64,000 nucleotides of DNA from Escallonia rubra (lineage: Eukaryota; Streptophyta; Magnoliopsida; Escalloniales; Escalloniaceae). The DNA lies in the NCBI GenBank assembly GCA_033065855.1, contig JAVXUO010001489.1:310001-374000 (forward strand). The letters are read 5' to 3'. Below, one piece after another: positions 60,687 through 64,000 of this stretch. The notes below the pieces were generated by a model that saw only the letters and a program-made list of their open reading frames with translations, was not told the DNA's origin and ran no database searches. The position numbers were made by a program, and so were the translations under genes. Numbering within the stretch: the first letter of the stretch is position 1; each line of letters starts with the position of its first letter.

Positions 60687-61265
60687 TGAGTATACCCGAA
60701 AAAAAATACCGGGTAACTTTTTCATGTATCCGTACCCTATTAGGACGGGTCAGGTATTACCCGTGGGTATATCCAGTGCTTTTTTTTTTTTTCATTCTTT
60801 TGAAACAGCCCTTTTTAAAACCACATTTTGAAGATGCCCGCAATTGGTTGTCGATCTGTGATGTGAGCCGTCAACTGTGAGCGTGAGAGACTGAGAGTGT
60901 GAGGGGGACTAAGGGATAGAGCCTAGAGGGGGCACAAGAGAGCGACAGCGGCAGACGGAGAAGCCTAGAACCAGAAGGCTGGTCCTCGCCTCCTCAATGC
61001 CGTCGGTGGCGACAGTCTGTAGAGAAGGAGGGGGGCGGTAAGAGACCGAGAAATGAGGAAGTGTAAAATTTGAAGTGATACCTAATTAGGGCTAATGGTT
61101 ATGAGTATATATGTCTAAAAAAACTGGTAAAAGTAGGTTACTCGAATGGTCGAATCGAAAAAAAACGGATCGATCCGAGTTCGGATCTGTCCAATTTAAA
61201 TTATCTGTAACTAGATTGGACAGACCCGCGGGTACGGATAAAGATCTAGTTATTGATCCGGGGAC
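60687..61265. mobile_element. Possible MITE with GGGTAC-type ends
   Basis: GGGTAACTTTTTCATGTATCC and repeated CGGGT/ACCCG words on the left, with CCCGCGGGTACGGATAAAG on the right, form a loose inverted pattern typical of some plant non-autonomous elements. The purine-rich middle (about 60870-61070) encodes nothing recognisable. No target duplication identified. Confidence 0.35.
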
Positions 61266-63154
61266 CATCCGAAATTTTTTCTTTTGCCCTGCTCAGCCCT
61301 TCCAAGCTCCATGGCCACGAAATATTGTCAACAAATTTGGAAGAACTTCAGGGAAAGGGGTCAGAAAGTAGGCCTAAGCCAAGGGATAGTTATTGATTGG
61401 CAGTGGAGAAAAAGAACAAAAAGAGTAGACTTTTGATGCCCAGCCAAACGGAGTCAGAGAGAAAGTTGTGCGTTTGGGAAAAGACAGAGACAGCCTTTGC
61501 TCATTTTGGCTTATCACCAAGTACACATTCGTCTTCTGGAAAAGGGACAGCAATCCCCATTGATATCTGGATGACCCAAAAGGCAACACCAAATCCTGTC
61601 AAAAGGGCCAGCAAAGTTTGAAAACAGCAGCAGGTACTGTGTGGTGGGGGGACTTGGGAGAAACGACGCCGTTGGGCAGCATTCGTCAACCCACTGCAGG
61701 GTCTGGCACTCGATGGGGCTGCGGTTTCATCATTATCCTGTCATTCAAACCGCCATATCATTGCCGTCAAAACGCAGGACCTATCGTTCTAGTACGACCT
61801 TTTACAGTACTATCACCCCCTCTACACGCTCCGTCGCAGTTAACGTTAGCGGAACGTGTCAAGGCGTTTACAATGGATTAAGCAAGTAAAAAAGGGAGAT
61901 GGACTAATTGCAATGAGACCCATCGAGGTTTGGGTTTATTACACACAGCTGCAACAATATGAAAATCTATGCTTTACCCACACAACCCGTCAGAATGACT
62001 AAATTGCCCTTATATAATACCTACGGTAAAATGCTATGGGTTATTATTCGGCACTTCTCCGTAACCTAGCCGTTGTTTGGCAGCCATGGGTGATCATAAA
62101 ACATTAGTACTTAAATTATTTGCTCCCCCTCTCTTTTTATAGGCATATAGATCGTTAAGTCTGAAATTAAGATTTTTATCTCTCGCTCGTAATTTTTACT
62201 TTCAAAATCTTTCAATCGCGTATCAAAAAACAAATCCATCATCGAAAAGTGATACCATTGCCTCTGCCCTATAACTCCACATCTATGTATGAAACATCAA
62301 GAACTGGACACCGATACCAACAGGCAATTGAGTCGGTCGAAAAGCATTAGAGATCTAGAATTACATGAACATGAGTAATCACGGCCAGTTGTTGCACTTC
62401 TCCAGCCAATGAAAAAGACGTTACACAAAGAGATTGATGGGTCTTTGAATCTCATCAAACACATTTGAGCAAAGCTCTAATCTTCATATCCCCTAGGATT
62501 GCAGTGTATAATATGGATGATTGTGGGTGATAAACTAGTAGCTGGGGGCATAAGTTGGGTCCTAGTATCGTACTCTTACAGTTAAGTCAGATATTTACTT
62601 CAGTACATTTTTCTCGTAGGGGCAGTTTTAGATACATTAGTTAACGAAATCGCACTTAGAGTACATGAAATCACAATGAGTGGAGTGTGATTTTTACTAC
62701 CCCGTGTAGCGTAGCGTAGTGAAGTGTGACAAGTCCAAATCCTAGTAGGGGTCATTGTAATTAACCCAGAGGCAATCACACTCCAGCTGTCTAATGACAT
62801 GGCATGCCACCTCATTCCGGAGAGCATAGTCCACATATGCACTACAAGAAGGAAGGAAGGCGAGACTTGCCTGTTACCGTCATCTCCCTAACTAACCAGT
62901 AACCATTGCCAGTAGAGTAGTCATGGCGAATCTCTGCACCAAAGGACCTGCGAACCAGGCATATATGCCAATGCCAATGCCTCTCTCCATCATTGCTTTG
63001 TTTATTCAACCCCATTTCTGATTGATGCTTCGGAAAGTACTCTTCCACTCTCTGTTCTCTACTTATTAGCACCACCACCCTGCAACTGAGCTCAGATCAT
63101 CGTACACCATACTTGGCCTGTAGCATACGACGTTGAAAACCAACGGCATAAGCC
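61266..63154. other. Spacer upstream of the CLAVATA1-like gene
   Basis: Open frames at 61397-61889 overlap on both strands and three phases; none shows a domain. The last 150 bases probably contain the leader of the receptor kinase. Confidence 0.45.
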
Positions 63155-64000
63155 ATGAAAAACCCACCTTCATTTTCTCCCCTGCTTCACATTCTCGCCA
63201 TTTTCCTCTTGTTTACGTTGTCTTCCTCTGTTCCTGACTACGAAGTATTGTTGAAACTCAAAGCTTCCATGGTTGGTCCAACAGGCTCCGGCCTCGAAGA
63301 CTGGTCCAACTCATCGTCGTCTTCATCAGCTTCACCGCATTGTGCCTTCTCCGGAGTCACCTGCGACGGAAACTCACGCGTAACCAGCCTCAGTGTCTGT
63401 TCAACTTCTCTGTTTGGCACCATTCCTCCTGAAATAGGCCTGCTAGACAGGCTCATCAACCTCACTCTGGTCTCCAACAACCTCACCGGCCCCATCCCAG
63501 CCGAAATGTCCAGCCTAACCTCCCTCAAGTTCATCAACCTCTCCGCCAACGCCCTCTCCGGCGACTTCCCCGGCGACATTTTTGCCAGCATGACAGAACT
63601 CGAAGTTTTGGATGTTTTCAACAACAACTTCTCCGGAAGCCTTCCGGGCCAGGTGACGAGCCTTGAAAAGCTCACCACTCTCCACCTCGGTGGAAACTAT
63701 TTCTCCGGCCAGATTCCTGAGGCGTACTCCAAAATGCAGAATTTGGCGAGCTTAGGCCTGCAAGGCAACGGACTCTCCGGTAAAATTCCGGCTAGCTTGT
63801 CTACGCTCTCTAACCTCGAAGAACTTTGCCTAGGATACTACAATTCCTACACCGGAGGCATCCCTCCGGAACTGGGGCTATTAACTTCGCTAAAGCTCCT
63901 CGATCTCGGTGGCTGCAATCTCACAGGCGAGGTTCCGACGAGTTTAGGCAACCTTAAACTGTTGCACACTCTCTTCCTCCAGTTCAACCGTCTCACCGGA
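63155..64000 (+). CDS. CLV1: CLAVATA1-type LRR receptor kinase, 5' part
   Basis: Open without a stop from the ATG at 63155 to the window end (282 codons); the rest lies outside. Signal peptide about 1-27 (LLHILAIFLLFTLSSSV), LRR cap DYEVLLKLKASM and CAFSGVTC, then about nine LRRs of the plant type (LxxLxxLxLxxNxLxGxIP). The block LGYYNSYTGGIPPELGLL is characteristic of CLV1/BAM receptors, and the following LGGCNLTGEVPTSLGNLK continues the family order. CLV1 senses CLE peptides and limits stem cells in the shoot meristem. The NNNFSGSLPGQV and KFINLSANALSGDFPGDI pieces lean to CLV1 rather than BAM, but without the kinase this cannot be settled. Confidence 0.9.
   Translation, partial: MKNPPSFSPLLHILAIFLLFTLSSSVPDYEVLLKLKASMVGPTGSGLEDWSNSSSSSSASPHCAFSGVTCDGNSRVTSLSVCSTSLFGTIPPEIGLLDRLINLTLVSNNLTGPIPAEMSSLTSLKFINLSANALSGDFPGDIFASMTELEVLDVFNNNFSGSLPGQVTSLEKLTTLHLGGNYFSGQIPEAYSKMQNLASLGLQGNGLSGKIPASLSTLSNLEELCLGYYNSYTGGIPPELGLLTSLKLLDLGGCNLTGEVPTSLGNLKLLHTLFLQFNRLTG

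Noticed and set aside
61397-61889. Possible small gene with overlapping open frames on both strands
   Set aside because: Frames overlap in all phases, no domain or splice-supported extension was found, and nothing distinguishes it from spacer.

Overview
This is nuclear DNA from a flowering plant, most likely a eudicot. The genes have introns and are separated by long AT-rich spacers full of small transposons, and the protein families are plant-typical: MATE/DTX transporter, SUT4-type sucrose transporter, DOG1-domain protein, LRR-XI receptor kinases and an RBR ubiquitin-ligase family. I see no bacterial, viral or organellar gene organisation, no CRISPR array and no rRNA or tRNA gene. I cannot name the species.

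Layout. 1-3996: intergenic with microsatellites. 3997-5747 (-): two-exon MATE transporter of the DTX48/49 type. 5870-10490: gene-poor. 10830-17840 (-): complete five-exon SUT4-type sucrose/H+ symporter (499 codons) whose 3.3-kb first intron holds a decayed Ty1/copia pol fragment and a Stowaway MITE, and whose last CDS bases are duplicated just downstream. 19737-22218 (-): LINE/RNase H-like remnants. 23175-23864 (+): single-exon DOG1-domain protein. 24-39 kb: a transposon graveyard with PIF/Harbinger-like MITEs (several with intact TAA/TTA duplications), long-TIR MITEs, and a hAT-type element with an 8-bp target duplication and a nearby related empty site. 40371-43467 (+): complete two-exon LRR receptor kinase of the RLK7/HAIKU2 type. 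44011-44402: tRNA-derived SINE with a perfect 14-bp target duplication and an internal 90-bp tandem duplication. 44.6-58.3 kb: a local duplication cluster mixing three copies of an unrecognised small one-helix membrane protein gene (two on -, one on +) with two intact RBR E3 ligase genes and one RBR pseudogene on +. 45.6-46.8 kb inside it looks like a solo LTR with clustered CATTCGA motifs. 63155-64000 (+): 5' part of a CLAVATA1-type receptor kinase, cut by the window end.

These are independent plant genes, not an operon. Two themes recur. There are two LRR-XI receptor kinases about 20 kb apart, one RLK7/IKU2-like and one CLV1-like. There is also a small, actively duplicating RBR ligase plus membrane-protein cluster. 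The least explained coding material is the three-copy membrane-protein family with its conserved phase-1 intron. I found no convincing undescribed multi-gene system. Exon boundaries were read by eye from GT/AG signals, reading-frame phase and protein-family continuity.
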